NCBI GenBank assembly: GCA_002691835.1
Contig: NZJA01000052.1
Span: 1 to 16,269, forward strand
Source of the DNA: Planctomycetota bacterium
GTDB taxonomy: Bacteria; Planctomycetota; UBA8108; UBA1146
Direction: 5' to 3'
Length of the DNA: 16,269 nucleotides
The notes beneath the pieces were generated by a model. The model was not told the origin of the DNA and did no database searches. It was given only the letters and a program-made list of their open reading frames with translations. Positions 1 to 7,065 of the stretch are shown in pieces. The position numbers and the translations under genes are program-made. Each line of letters starts with the position of its first letter. Positions within the stretch are counted from its first letter, which is position 1.

Positions 1-488
1 ATAAAGACTCCCAAGCATTTCCATATTCTTTGCCGGGAACCTGGGGCCTCAGGAGCCATGCTGACGAGGGCCATGCAAAACCCCCAGCCCAATGAGGACA
101 GAGGCCACCAGAGTATAAAAAGACCGATTCCAGAGAGCCAAGCGGTCCATGAGCCCGGATCCCCAAGAACAAAGATTCCAAGGTAGTTTTTAGCGGCCAG
201 TGCGATCCACGGTAAAGACGCTCCTTGAACTCCTAGGCCAAAAACCCAGCCCAACAGGAGAGATCGGCGAAAACCGCAGCGATCGGTCGCCAATGCCAAC
301 AACATGAATGCGAAAGGCATGAGAAAGCTCAAGCCCCAAGGATCGAAGCCGAGGGGCACCATGATTCCGGCAAAAAATGAAAGAGTCAAAGGGACCCGAA
401 GGGATCCAGCTCCTAGGGAAGCCATGCTCAGAGAGGGGTTTTCAGGCCCTTTAGAGTGATTTTCAGAGCTTTTATCTGGATTGCTCAA
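1..488 (-). CDS. lnt: Apolipoprotein N-acyltransferase-like membrane protein, N-terminal part (runs off the left edge)
   Basis: About 160 residues of a leftward gene are visible; the stop lies outside the window. Several hydrophobic segments follow a polar N-terminus of about 25 residues. The arrangement of a Pro-rich PLGFDPWGLSFL segment, then a long hydrophobic run, a basic loop (DRCGFRRS) and LLLGWVFGLGVQGASLPWIA resembles the N-terminal transmembrane region of Lnt, the inner-membrane enzyme that adds the third acyl chain to lipoproteins. The catalytic nitrilase domain is not in the window, so this rests on N-terminal pattern only. I chose the TTG at 488 because AGGGGG (500-495) lies 6 bases upstream. 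The in-frame ATG at 425 has no SD and would remove only the polar leader. Another polytopic membrane protein is the main alternative. Confidence 0.6.
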   Translation of the reverse strand, partial: MSNPDKSSENHSKGPENPSLSMASLGAGSLRVPLTLSFFAGIMVPLGFDPWGLSFLMPFAFMLLALATDRCGFRRSLLLGWVFGLGVQGASLPWIALAAKNYLGIFVLGDPGSWTAWLSGIGLFILWWPLSSLGWGFCMALVSMAPEAPGSRQRIWKCLGVF

Positions 489-570
489 ATCAGTCCCCCT
501 GTTTTTTGCCCCGAATGACCCTGAATCGAGCCATGGGCCTGATCCTGATCCCTAAGTTTGGTTCTGTCCA

Positions 571-840
571 GTGCCGAAGAATCGCCATCCGGAAGAAACG
601 GCCCCTTTCTTCTGCTTCCCTTGCCACAACATCGGGCATCCCCTACAATTCCTGTTTGCCATTGGTTTTACGGAGTCAGGATTCTGCTCCCGAGACTGCT
701 GGCTAAATCGTGATCTGCTTTCGACCCGGATATGCGAACTCTACAGACGTAACTTTAGAGACGTGAATCTGGATCCGATGCCGCAGGATACCCAGCGGGG
801 TTTACCCCCGTTACCTCACTTTGTTACCTCACTTTGTTGA
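571..840 (+). CDS. Doubtful small ORF with two cysteine pairs (possible zinc-binding protein)
   Basis: This is an 89-codon frame from GTG 571 to TGA 838-840, ending 16 bases before the rpsU start. The protein has FFCFPC near residue 18 and GFCSRDCW about 25 residues later. A CxxC...CxxxC layout like this is compatible with a small zinc ribbon or treble clef. Against it, no SD precedes the GTG, an in-frame stop at 553-555 leaves no better start, and the last codons run through a short tandem repeat. A second open frame (506-706) overlaps it, so a frameshifted remnant is also possible. No family was recognised. Confidence 0.25.
   Translation: MPKNRHPEETAPFFCFPCHNIGHPLQFLFAIGFTESGFCSRDCWLNRDLLSTRICELYRRNFRDVNLDPMPQDTQRGLPPLPHFVTSLC
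810..835. repeat. 13-bp tandem repeat, 2 perfect copies
   Basis: GTTACCTCACTTT occurs at 810-822 and again at 823-835, followed by a further GTT. It sits 9 bases upstream of the rpsU SD (AGAGG) and would be in the rpsU leader or at its promoter. Confidence 0.9.
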
Positions 841-856
841 GAGAAAGAGGACTGAC

Positions 857-1084
857 TTGATCCGTGTGACAATTCGCAGCGGGGAAACTCCCGAAAAGCT
901 GCTGCAACGATTCAAGAGAACTGTCGCCAAAGAGGGCCTTCTCAAAGAGATCAAAAAAAGAAGCTTCTATGAGAAGCCTTCTGAAGAGAAGCGCCGCAAG
1001 CAGCGGGAGTTTGAAAAATTGATGCGCAAAAAAGACCGCAAGATCAGCATCAAGGAAACCCGCAGAAAGCACCGCCGCCGATAG
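857..1084 (+). CDS. rpsU: 30S ribosomal protein bS21
   Basis: This encodes a 75-residue, very basic protein matching bS21, a small-subunit protein that helps translation initiation. The signature blocks are an N-terminal IRVTIR strand, then a helix with [20 protein letters not shown] and [14 protein letters not shown], then a Lys/Arg-rich tail ending in RKHRRR. The TTG at 857 is chosen because AGAGG lies 6 bases upstream and translation then begins with the usual bS21 first strand; an earlier in-frame codon at 821 would add 12 atypical residues encoded by the repeat. The tail is somewhat longer than in minimal bS21 proteins. A strong terminator follows directly, so the gene is probably transcribed alone or as the last gene of its unit. 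Confidence 0.93.
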   Translation: MIRVTIRSGETPEKLLQRFKRTVAKEGLLKEIKKRSFYEKPSEEKRRKQREFEKLMRKKDRKISIKETRRKHRRR

Positions 1085-1093
1085 GCGATTCGG

Positions 1094-1136
1094 AACGGTG
1101 TGGGCGGCTCCTTATTCAGGCCGCCCACCCCGTTTT
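1094..1136 (+). terminator. Intrinsic terminator of rpsU
   Basis: A GC-rich stem starts 9 bases after the rpsU stop. AACGGTGTGGGCGGC (1094-1108) pairs with GCCGCCCACCCCGTT (1120-1134) across an 11-base loop, with a single T/C mismatch, and runs into TTTT (1133-1136). The stem is near perfect but the T tract is short. Confidence 0.88.
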
Positions 1137-1195
1137 CGAGGGTGCTCTTTCCAAAACCTTATGCCCATGATCCGGTTTCAGCGGGAGGCTGTCAG

Positions 1196-2392
1196 TTGAG
1201 TAAGTATGGACTCTGGCTCGTCGGTGCCCGCGGAGGAGTCGCGACGACCGTCACTGCAGGCCTTGCAGCACTGACCCGACAACTCTCCCCGCCCATCGGG
1301 TTGATTACTGAGCACCCAGAGTTTTCAAACTGCCAGCTCCCACCTTTGGAATCCTTTATCGTGGGTGGTCATGAGATCCGTGAAGGATCACTGATCGAAA
1401 GCGCGAAAACCATCGAGGAGGATTCGGGCAGCCTGTCCCTCCCCTTGATCGAAGCGATTCGCGAAGACCTTCAGAGTGTCGACCAACGAATCCGGCCAGG
1501 AATTCTCATCAATGCCGGCAAAGCGATCTGCGAACTGGGGTCAGCGACAAAAGAGCCCGCTGGGCAAACTCCGTCAGCAGCATTTGAACAGGTCACTTCT
1601 GACCTCAGGGAATTCCAGACCCGTCATCAGCTTCAGGGAATCGTTGTCGTCAATCTCTCATCGACAGAAGCTCCGGTTCCAAATCATCCGGCACACTCTT
1701 CTGCGGAAGCTCTTATGGAGGCCTTGAAGAACAACGATGCCAGTGCTTTTCGTTCCAGCACGATCTATGCGATGGCTGCTGCTGAAGTCGGTGCTGCATA
1801 CGTCAACTTCACGCCCTCTTCTGCAGCTTTGGTTCCCGCCACCAGACAGTTACTGGAGGAAGCCGGTTGCAGCTATTGCGGAAGCGATGGAAAAACTGGA
1901 GAGACGCTGGTCAAGTCCGCACTCGCTCCCATGTTTGCCCAGAGAGCCATGCAAGTATTGAGTTGGCAAAGCTACAACATGCTCGGTGATCGAGATGGCG
2001 AGATCTTGGCTCACGAAGAAAACAAACGTAGTAAAATTGCCTCCAAAGGTGAGCTGATTCATGAACTCCTCGGAGAAGACGTCCATAGTCAGGTCAGGAT
2101 CGATTACGTTCCCAGCCTCGGTGACAACAAAACAGCATGGGACCTGATTCACTTCAAAGGATTTCTGGGTCACAGAATGTCGATGCAATTTACGTGGCAA
2201 GGTTGCGACGCAATTCTTGCTGCGCCCTTGGTGATCGATCTTGCCCGACTGCTGACTCACGCACAAAGCCAGGGCGAAAAGGGATTGCAGAAATACTGCT
2301 CTCTCTTTTTCAAGAGTCCGATCGACGGATCCAGCCATGCACTCTCCCACCAGTTTGATGAGCTCATCGAAAAAGCGCGGAACTGGTCCTGA
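1196..2392 (+). CDS. ino1: Myo-inositol-1-phosphate synthase
   Basis: The 398-residue product matches the NAD-dependent inositol-3-phosphate synthase family, which cyclises glucose 6-phosphate to inositol phosphate in the cytosol. Visible landmarks are the Rossmann loop VGARGGVATT (9-18), VNLSSTEAP (152-160), YVNFTPS (202-208), the lysine-containing GSDGKTGETLVKS (229-241), NMLGDRDG (261-268) and DNKTAWDLIHFKGFLG (310-325). The length is normal for the bacterial/archaeal type. The TTG at 1196 is supported by GGGAGG (1183-1188) 7 bases upstream and by starting directly at the first strand of the NAD domain. The upstream GTG at 1100 lies inside the rpsU terminator stem and is unlikely. The product could feed phosphatidylinositol or another inositol phosphodiester; no partner gene is in the window. 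Confidence 0.9.
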   Translation: MSKYGLWLVGARGGVATTVTAGLAALTRQLSPPIGLITEHPEFSNCQLPPLESFIVGGHEIREGSLIESAKTIEEDSGSLSLPLIEAIREDLQSVDQRIRPGILINAGKAICELGSATKEPAGQTPSAAFEQVTSDLREFQTRHQLQGIVVVNLSSTEAPVPNHPAHSSAEALMEALKNNDASAFRSSTIYAMAAAEVGAAYVNFTPSSAALVPATRQLLEEAGCSYCGSDGKTGETLVKSALAPMFAQRAMQVLSWQSYNMLGDRDGEILAHEENKRSKIASKGELIHELLGEDVHSQVRIDYVPSLGDNKTAWDLIHFKGFLGHRMSMQFTWQGCDAILAAPLVIDLARLLTHAQSQGEKGLQKYCSLFFKSPIDGSSHALSHQFDELIEKARNWS

Positions 2393-2544
2393 TCCTTAGA
2401 GAGTCGTTAATAAAATCGCAGAATCTTCCTCTTTGTTATTGAATAAAATGGTCTCGGCAGAGTTCCCTGCATTCTGAAGGTTTGTCTGTCCAGCGAGCTG
2501 GCACTCGAATCAGCGATCTTTGAAACGGGCTTATGAAAACCTGC

Positions 2545-2612
2545 GATTCTGGAAAGAACGAGATTCTGGAAAGAACGAGATTCTGGAATGACCGAGATTC
2601 TGGAATCGAAAG
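2545..2612. repeat. 17-bp tandem repeat, 4 copies
   Basis: Two copies of GATTCTGGAAAGAACGA (2545-2561, 2562-2578) are identical. A third, GATTCTGGAATGACCGA (2579-2595), and a fourth, GATTCTGGAATCGAAAG (2596-2612), diverge after GATTCTGGAA. The invariant first half contains TTCTGGAA. Confidence 0.93.
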
Positions 2613-2624
2613 CGCCCCCCCACA

Positions 2625-2656
2625 GTACCAAATCTCAGCAGTGCCAAATCTCAGCA
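2625..2656. repeat. 16-bp tandem repeat, 2 copies
   Basis: GTACCAAATCTCAGCA (2625-2640) is followed by GTGCCAAATCTCAGCA (2641-2656), one mismatch apart. It lies 12 bases after the 17-bp repeat but has an unrelated unit. Confidence 0.9.
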
Positions 2657-2708
2657 GCGAGTCTTTTTATCTCTGAAAAGCACCGCCGGATCGCTCAGCC
2701 TTGTTTTC

Positions 2709-2752
2709 AAAAAAAAAGAGGCGCCGCTGGTAGAGGATACCAGGAGCGCCTC
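2709..2752 (-). terminator. Strong leftward intrinsic terminator
   Basis: Read on the minus strand, GAGGCGC (2752-2746) pairs with GCGCCTC (2724-2718). A 2x2 internal loop leads to CTGGTA (2743-2738) pairing with TACCAG (2732-2727) around a 5-base loop. Nine T residues (2717-2709) follow. It faces transcription coming from the thioredoxin-like gene, whose stop is 275 bases away, or from a closer start site. Confidence 0.9.
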
Positions 2753-2776
2753 ATGGGCTCTGAAAGGTGGGATTGC

Positions 2777-2805
2777 AATTTAACTTGGCGAGCAGAGTCT
2801 GTCAA
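2777..2805 (-). promoter_or_regulatory. Possible sigma70-type promoter, leftward
   Basis: On the minus strand a perfect TTGACA (2805-2800) is separated by exactly 17 bases from TAAATT (2782-2777, 4 of 6 matches). Transcription from about 2770 would reach the strong terminator after about 60 bases. This is a motif match only. Confidence 0.35.
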
Positions 2806-2893
2806 CAACATCGCAAGCGCCTGTTACTTTAACAAAAAGCTAACAAATGTCGGTCCCCTATAAGCTCAGCCACTGGGCCACTCTATGACTCTC

Positions 2894-2967
2894 TTTGGGG
2901 AACTCTCTCACAACGCCTGAGTCATTCATATATGAAGACGCAGGGGATTCCAAAGGAGTTCCCTGAA
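2894..2967. repeat. Nested inverted repeat around a 12-bp palindrome
   Basis: GGGAACTC (2898-2905) is the inverse of GAGTTCCC (2956-2963). As plus-strand RNA the stem could extend to 12 pairs with two wobbles (2894-2905 with 2956-2967). Inside lie CCTG/CAGG (2916-2919 and 2941-2944) and the perfect palindrome TTCATATATGAA (2925-2936). ATGACTC (2885-2891) and GAGTCAT (2919-2925) form an additional overlapping inverted pair. It could be an operator or part of a structured RNA. Confidence 0.55.
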
Positions 2968-3026
2968 ATTATTGACGAATAGGACGGAATTTGGAGGGGG
3001 ATGTCGGACGAATTAAATCGCCAAAC

Positions 3027-3410
3027 TCAGGAAGAGGATTCCTGGTCCTTGGGTTTGGGGACAATTCCAGGTTCTGTATGAAACGACACTGTATCCTGGA
3101 GGAATTGACGTAACTCAGCAGGGAGCAGGATTCGCTCAAGGCGCTCGACGATCTGGTCTCCTTTGAAAATCAGAATCGTCGGCAGGGATCTGACCTGAAA
3201 ACGCTGAACCACCTCGACTTGTGTCAGCTGAAGTTCGATCTCGATCATCTGAAGGTCTCCCTGAAATTCCGGAGAAATGATCGACAGGCTTCTTCTCATA
3301 AAGTTGCAAGAAGTCACCAACGAGCTTCCAAAATGAACCAGTTGTAACCCTGCAGTCGTCGTCAGATGCGTGTCGAGACTCTCTGCATCCAGAAATTTAA
3401 AATCTGCCAT
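3027..3410 (-). CDS. Thioredoxin-fold protein lacking the first active-site cysteine
   Basis: The 127-residue product follows the thioredoxin pattern: a first strand LQLVHF (22-27), the active-site loop, a helix, a second strand QMIEIEL (54-60), then the cis-proline loop RSLPTILIFKGDQIVERL (74-91) and a C-terminal helix AELRQFLQDTV. Where thioredoxin has WCGPC this protein has LVTSC (31-35), so the nucleophilic cysteine is valine while the resolving position (Cys35) and cis-Pro77 remain. Ordinary dithiol-disulfide exchange is therefore not expected; a monothiol, redox-sensing or structural role is more plausible. There is no signal peptide, so it is cytosolic, and it ends in a polar tail. The ATG at 3410 has GGGGAG 6 bases upstream. 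It is divergent from mrp, which may only reflect chance. Confidence 0.82.
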   Translation of the reverse strand: MADFKFLDAESLDTHLTTTAGLQLVHFGSSLVTSCNFMRRSLSIISPEFQGDLQMIEIELQLTQVEVVQRFQVRSLPTILIFKGDQIVERLERILLPAELRQFLQDTVSFHTEPGIVPKPKDQESSS

Positions 3411-3747
3411 GATTTACTCCCCAGTAAATGCTGAATAAAAACTCTTCTCTCGACATCCAGATCATAGCCACTGCCCAGACCCGGTGCCTGTTTACACCTC
3501 CTTTGAGGGCATATGGGTCACAAAAGAAAGGAAGCCCCCTTCATAGAGTGCGTCGGATTTGCCGAATTAACGTCAAACATGACTTCCATCGGGTAAAAAA
3601 CGACAAATTTGCTTACTTCGCCTCCCCCCAATGGGAGACAATGAAGAGGTTAATCATCGCTTACTGGCAAGATTCTTGGGACCGGTAGACCCAGACTTCC
3701 CAATGAGTTGCAGAAGTGTCACTTGAGACAGATCACAGGAGAGACCC
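3411..3747. other. Divergent intergenic region between the thioredoxin-like gene and mrp
   Basis: This 337-bp region should hold the promoters of both flanking genes. Apart from the SD sequences of the two genes I see only small inverted repeats, such as CTCCC/GGGAG near 3622-3636. An 86-codon frame at 3428-3688 has no recognisable protein features and no SD. Confidence 0.5.
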
Positions 3748-4860
3748 ATGGCATTTGATAAAGCTCGCGTTCTCGAAGAGATTCAAACAACTCTTGCGGA
3801 AATTCCACTCCCCGGTTCGCCAGGAAACGTGGTTCAAGCAGGACTGATTCAGAGAGTGATTGCCCATGAAGGTGAAATCACACTCGTCGTAGAATTCCCG
3901 GTGGAACTCACCAATCAGCAAGGCTCATTAAGCGAACGTCTCGAGGACGAGATCGGACGCATCGATGGAGTCCAGAAGGTCACGATCCTTCACAAAAAAC
4001 CTGAAGACTCCTCTGGGGATGCGGCCGCAGCTGGACCGGGAAGTGAAGGTCAAGGAGCCCAGGGCCCTGGACCCAATACGGTCGGGGCGCAGGATATCCC
4101 AGGGGTCAAACATGTGATTGCCGTCGCCAGTGGCAAAGGTGGTGTCGGAAAATCAACCGTTGCCGTCAACCTCGCAATTGCGCTGCAAAAGATCGGTAAA
4201 AAGGTCGGTCTCCTCGACGCCGACGTCTATGGTCCCTCGACACCGAAGATGTTGGGAACCGAAGAGGACCGCCCTCAGGCGACGGAACAGGAAACCATTC
4301 TGCCAATCGAATCCCACGGTCTGCAGACGATGTCGATCGGGTATCTACTGGAGGAAGACTCCCCAGTGATCTGGAGAGGTCCAATGGTCACCGGCCTATT
4401 GAGGCAATTCCTCTTTCAAGTCGAGTGGGGTGATCTGGATTTCCTGGTTCTCGATCTGCCACCAGGAACTGGAGATGCCCAGTTGACTCTTGTTCAGTCC
4501 CTATCGCTGGCAGGCGGAGTCATTGTGACGACCCCACAGGATGTCGCCCTGCTCGATGTTCAGCGAGGCATTCAGATGTTTCAAAGGACCAGCGTTCCGA
4601 TCCTCGGCGTGATCGAAAACATGAGTCACTTTGAGTGTCCCCAATGCCAACATGTGACTGAGATCTTTCCGGGAGCCGGTGGAGAAGACATCTCCAATCG
4701 CTATGAAGTCCCCTTCCTTGGAAAAATTCCTCTGGAGCCATCCACGGCAATGCAGGGTGATTCTGGAGTTCCAGTGATGGTCAGCCAACCGGATGGAGCC
4801 CTTGCCGGAACGATGCTTTCCATCGCCCATCAAATGGCAGAAGCTCTCGTCCAGGACTAG
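3748..4860 (+). CDS. mrp: Mrp/ApbC-family iron-sulfur cluster carrier ATPase
   Basis: The 370-residue protein has the standard bacterial Mrp layout. An N-terminal MIP18/DUF59-like domain spans about residues 1-85, followed by a Gly/Pro/Ala-rich linker (about 88-115) and a deviant-Walker P-loop ATPase. Seen directly are GKGGVGKST (129-137) with the signature lysine, DVYGPSTP of the switch region, DLPPGTGD (236-243), and the conserved CPQC (Cys297, Cys300) that binds a bridging [4Fe-4S] cluster in the dimer. Known members load apo-proteins with Fe-S clusters in the cytosol. The ATG at 3748 is preceded by AGGAGAG. The gene stands alone and converges with the waaF end, with an 88-bp spacer containing a tandem repeat and no clear terminator. 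Confidence 0.95.
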   Translation: MAFDKARVLEEIQTTLAEIPLPGSPGNVVQAGLIQRVIAHEGEITLVVEFPVELTNQQGSLSERLEDEIGRIDGVQKVTILHKKPEDSSGDAAAAGPGSEGQGAQGPGPNTVGAQDIPGVKHVIAVASGKGGVGKSTVAVNLAIALQKIGKKVGLLDADVYGPSTPKMLGTEEDRPQATEQETILPIESHGLQTMSIGYLLEEDSPVIWRGPMVTGLLRQFLFQVEWGDLDFLVLDLPPGTGDAQLTLVQSLSLAGGVIVTTPQDVALLDVQRGIQMFQRTSVPILGVIENMSHFECPQCQHVTEIFPGAGGEDISNRYEVPFLGKIPLEPSTAMQGDSGVPVMVSQPDGALAGTMLSIAHQMAEALVQD

Positions 4861-4897
4861 CATTCGGGAACCGTTTTCAGGACCAGCTTCGATAGCA

Positions 4898-4939
4898 GCG
4901 GCTTGAGTCTGGCGGCTTGAGTCTGGCGGCTTGAGTCTT
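4898..4939. repeat. 14-bp tandem repeat, 3 copies
   Basis: GCGGCTTGAGTCTG occurs at 4898-4911 and 4912-4925, then GCGGCTTGAGTCTT at 4926-4939 with one change. It fills half of the convergent spacer between the stops of mrp and waaF. Confidence 0.93.
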
Positions 4940-4948
4940 GGGACAGGA

Positions 4949-5989
4949 CTATGACTGAGGTTTCTGGGCGAGCCACGAACGCGCTGCCGCCAAGACCTCT
5001 TCAGGCTCAATGGCCTTCATGCACTGGTGATGGCCCAACGGGCACACCTTTTTCTGGCAGGGACTGCAATCGATCTGTTTTCGTATCACCGTCGTGGTCT
5101 CAAGAAATGCATCGGTGTAATCAGGACTGGTCGGCCCCATCAAGACCACCTGAGGTGTCGACATCCCCGCAGCGATATGCCGAGGTCCCGTATCACCGGT
5201 GATCAGCAGAGCGAGTTTCTCCATCAGAACCTTGAGCTCATCGAGAGGCCAAAGCCCAGCTGCCAGATTGATCACAGGGCCGTCGATTCGAGCCTCCAGG
5301 TCTTGGGCCAATTCCTCTTCTCCGGGTCCACAGGTGATCACGATTTCACACCCGTCGACATCGCGAAGTTCCTTTGCGACTCTTGCGAGACGGTCGAGAG
5401 GCCAAATCTTTGAGGGCCCAAAAGCGGCACCCGGATGCAGACCAACCCATGGACGATCTTCAGAAATTGACCAGCGTTGCCAACGCTCTTGAGCCCGCAG
5501 ACGACAATCCTCGGACGCAGCCAGCTGCGAGCCTTCCCCGTCGCCGTCCACTCCCAGGGTCGCAACGACTTCCAGATACTCATGGTGCATGGGGTAAGCC
5601 CTGCGCCCCGGGGCGAGACGGGGCATTTTCAAGGGGTCTGAAAGCAAACAGCTTCGCCATTGGCGGGCCATGCCGATTCGACGAGGGACACCGGCACGCC
5701 ATGTTTCCCATGCTGTCCGAAAGGAGTGAGGCAGAATGATGGCCAGATCAAACTGGCCCTCTCGGATCCTTTGAATATTCGTCCGGACTTTCTGGGGCCC
5801 CGAACCAACGGTGATCCAGGCGTCAAAGAGGTTCGCCTCCGCAAGGAGCGGCTGTAGATGGGCCCCTCCCATGACGGAAATTTCTGAATCCGGGAATCGT
5901 CTTCTCAACCCCCGCAATGCGGGAGTCGCCATGACGGCATCTCCGACCCATGTCGGAATGCGAACGAGAATTCTCTCACCCGATTGCAA
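4949..5989 (-). CDS. waaF: ADP-heptose:LPS heptosyltransferase, WaaF-like (GT9)
   Basis: The 346-residue protein belongs to glycosyltransferase family 9, which transfers heptose from ADP-heptose to the LPS inner core at the inner face of the cytoplasmic membrane. The N-terminal acceptor domain starts with RIPTWVGDAVMATPAL (10-25), the WaaF-type form of this motif. The donor domain shows GLHPGAAFGPSKIWP (183-197) and TGDTGPRHIAAG (264-275). A four-cysteine segment CSPC...C...CM lies at 308-324. The TTG at 5989 is the natural start: the SD (AAGGGG) overlaps the last codons of pilT and the two genes are only 4 bases apart, suggesting translational coupling. Its donor substrate would be supplied by hldE three genes upstream. 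Heptosyltransferase II is the best specific call, but acceptor specificity cannot be read from sequence. Confidence 0.88.
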   Translation of the reverse strand: MQSGERILVRIPTWVGDAVMATPALRGLRRRFPDSEISVMGGAHLQPLLAEANLFDAWITVGSGPQKVRTNIQRIREGQFDLAIILPHSFRTAWETWRAGVPRRIGMARQWRSCLLSDPLKMPRLAPGRRAYPMHHEYLEVVATLGVDGDGEGSQLAASEDCRLRAQERWQRWSISEDRPWVGLHPGAAFGPSKIWPLDRLARVAKELRDVDGCEIVITCGPGEEELAQDLEARIDGPVINLAAGLWPLDELKVLMEKLALLITGDTGPRHIAAGMSTPQVVLMGPTSPDYTDAFLETTTVIRKQIDCSPCQKKVCPLGHHQCMKAIEPEEVLAAARSWLAQKPQS

Positions 5990-5993
5990 TCGA

Positions 5994-7058
5994 TCACCCC
6001 TTCAGGAGGTGTTGAAACTTCTTCTTCTCTGCAGCCCAGCGATAGGCGTTTTCTGCAGAGATCGAACCCTCTTTCAAACGAGCAAGAATCGCATCATCCA
6101 TCAGCTGCATTCCCTTGCCCCTGCCGCCCTCGATCAGGGAGACGATCTTGTGAACCGCACCTTCACGAATAATGTTCGGCAATGCGCCATCATGAAAAAG
6201 AAGCTCATTGACAACCACCCGGCCTTTGCCGTCCTTCTTGGGAATCAGTAGCTGAGCAATAATCCCCTTGAGTGAACAGGAGAGCATCGTTCGAACCTGG
6301 TTTTGCTGCTCTTCCGGAAACACATCGATGATCCGGTCGACCGTTTTGGCCGCGCTATTGGTGTGCAGTGTTGCAAAAACCAGATATCCCATTTCTGCGG
6401 CAGTAATCGCCAACCCGATCGTCTCGAGGTCTCTCAATTCACCCACGAGAATCACATCCGGGTCTTGACGACCGACCGACCGAAGAGCTTTGGCGAAAGA
6501 TTCAGAGTCGATGCCCACTTCACGCTGAGTAATCTGCGACATTTTGTTCGCATGCACGAATTCAATCGGCTCTTCAATGGTAACGATGTGCCTCGACTGA
6601 TTTTGATTGATGTAATCGATCAAAGCAGCCAGCGTCGTTGACTTTCCACTTCCTGTGGGCCCGGTACAAAGAACCAGTCCATTTCGCAGATGGCAGAACT
6701 TTTCAATGTGGGTGGGCACTCCCAAAGCTGAAACCGGAAGAATCTCTTCGGGGATCATTCGAAAAACCCCAGCTAAACCGTGCTGCTGCCTGAAAAAGCT
6801 GCAGCGGAAACGAGCGACTCCGGGCATCGCATAAGCCCAGTCGAGATCATTTTTTTCAGCCAGCTGTTTTTGACGTTTCTCATCAAGCATCGGCAACAGC
6901 AGCTGCTCAGTTTGCTCGGCGGTGAGTGGATCCTTGGTCACAGGACGGAGATGTCCATGGACACGAATCTTCGGTGGCATTCCAGCACTCACGTGAAGGT
7001 CTGAACCATCCAGATCTTTGATCATCTTCAGTAATTTATCGATTTGTTCGGTGCTCAT
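5994..7058 (-). CDS. pilT: Type IV pilus retraction ATPase PilT
   Basis: The 354-residue protein is full-length canonical PilT, the hexameric cytoplasmic motor that depolymerises type IV pili. An N-terminal PAS-like domain begins SDLHVSAGMPP (19-29). Walker A is GPTGSGKST (133-141), the Asp box is IVTIEEPIEF (about 158-167), Walker B is DPDVILVGELRD (about 200-211), and the His box is ATLHTNSA. The C-terminal PNIIREG corresponds to the AIRNLIRE retraction motif. The ATG at 7058 has AGGAGAG overlapping the TAG stop of the upstream PilT-like gene. No pilin, pilB, pilC or secretin gene is present, so the pilus itself must be encoded elsewhere. It sits between another PilT-like gene and waaF. Confidence 0.95.
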   Translation of the reverse strand: MSTEQIDKLLKMIKDLDGSDLHVSAGMPPKIRVHGHLRPVTKDPLTAEQTEQLLLPMLDEKRQKQLAEKNDLDWAYAMPGVARFRCSFFRQQHGLAGVFRMIPEEILPVSALGVPTHIEKFCHLRNGLVLCTGPTGSGKSTTLAALIDYINQNQSRHIVTIEEPIEFVHANKMSQITQREVGIDSESFAKALRSVGRQDPDVILVGELRDLETIGLAITAAEMGYLVFATLHTNSAAKTVDRIIDVFPEEQQNQVRTMLSCSLKGIIAQLLIPKKDGKGRVVVNELLFHDGALPNIIREGAVHKIVSLIEGGRGKGMQLMDDAILARLKEGSISAENAYRWAAEKKKFQHLLKG

Positions 7059-7065
7059 AACTCTC

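Larger units (their letters stand above)
489..856. other. Intergenic region between lnt and rpsU
   Basis: This 368-bp region separates divergent genes and should hold both promoters. It contains the doubtful cysteine-pair ORF, a small hairpin (GGGG/CCCC around TTTA, 797-808) and a 13-bp tandem duplication just before the rpsU SD. I see no convincing -35/-10 pair on either strand. Confidence 0.5.
2393..3026. other. 634-bp gene-free region with repeats and structured elements
   Basis: No frame here looks coding. From left to right it holds a 17-bp repeat (4 copies), a 16-bp repeat (2 copies), a strong leftward terminator, a leftward promoter-like pair, and a nested inverted repeat around a perfect 12-bp palindrome. 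I saw no terminator close behind the inositol phosphate synthase gene. No tRNA could be folded by eye. Confidence 0.7.

Noticed and set aside
1850..2350. Long minus-strand ORF antisense to the inositol phosphate synthase
   Set aside because: It is the shadow of a confidently identified gene and shows no family features.
2545..2612. 17-bp repeats as plasmid-type iterons or a CRISPR array
   Set aside because: No rep or cas gene lies nearby, the copies are directly abutting without spacers, and the surrounding genes are chromosomal housekeeping genes.
2851..2967. tRNA-like segment (TAAGCTCAGCCACTGGGCCA resembles a D arm)
   Set aside because: No matching acceptor stem, anticodon arm or T arm could be found at the right spacing on either strand.
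3001..3081. 26-codon plus-strand ORF starting right after GGAGGGGG
   Set aside because: The SD abuts the ATG with no spacing, and most of the frame lies antisense to the end of the thioredoxin-like gene.
3428..3688. 86-codon plus-strand ORF in the trx/mrp spacer
   Set aside because: It has no SD, no recognisable composition or motif, and occupies the expected divergent promoter region.
4501..5010. Minus-strand ORF of 169 codons across the end of mrp
   Set aside because: It lies antisense to the conserved C-terminal half of mrp and overlaps the waaF end; no SD or family match.
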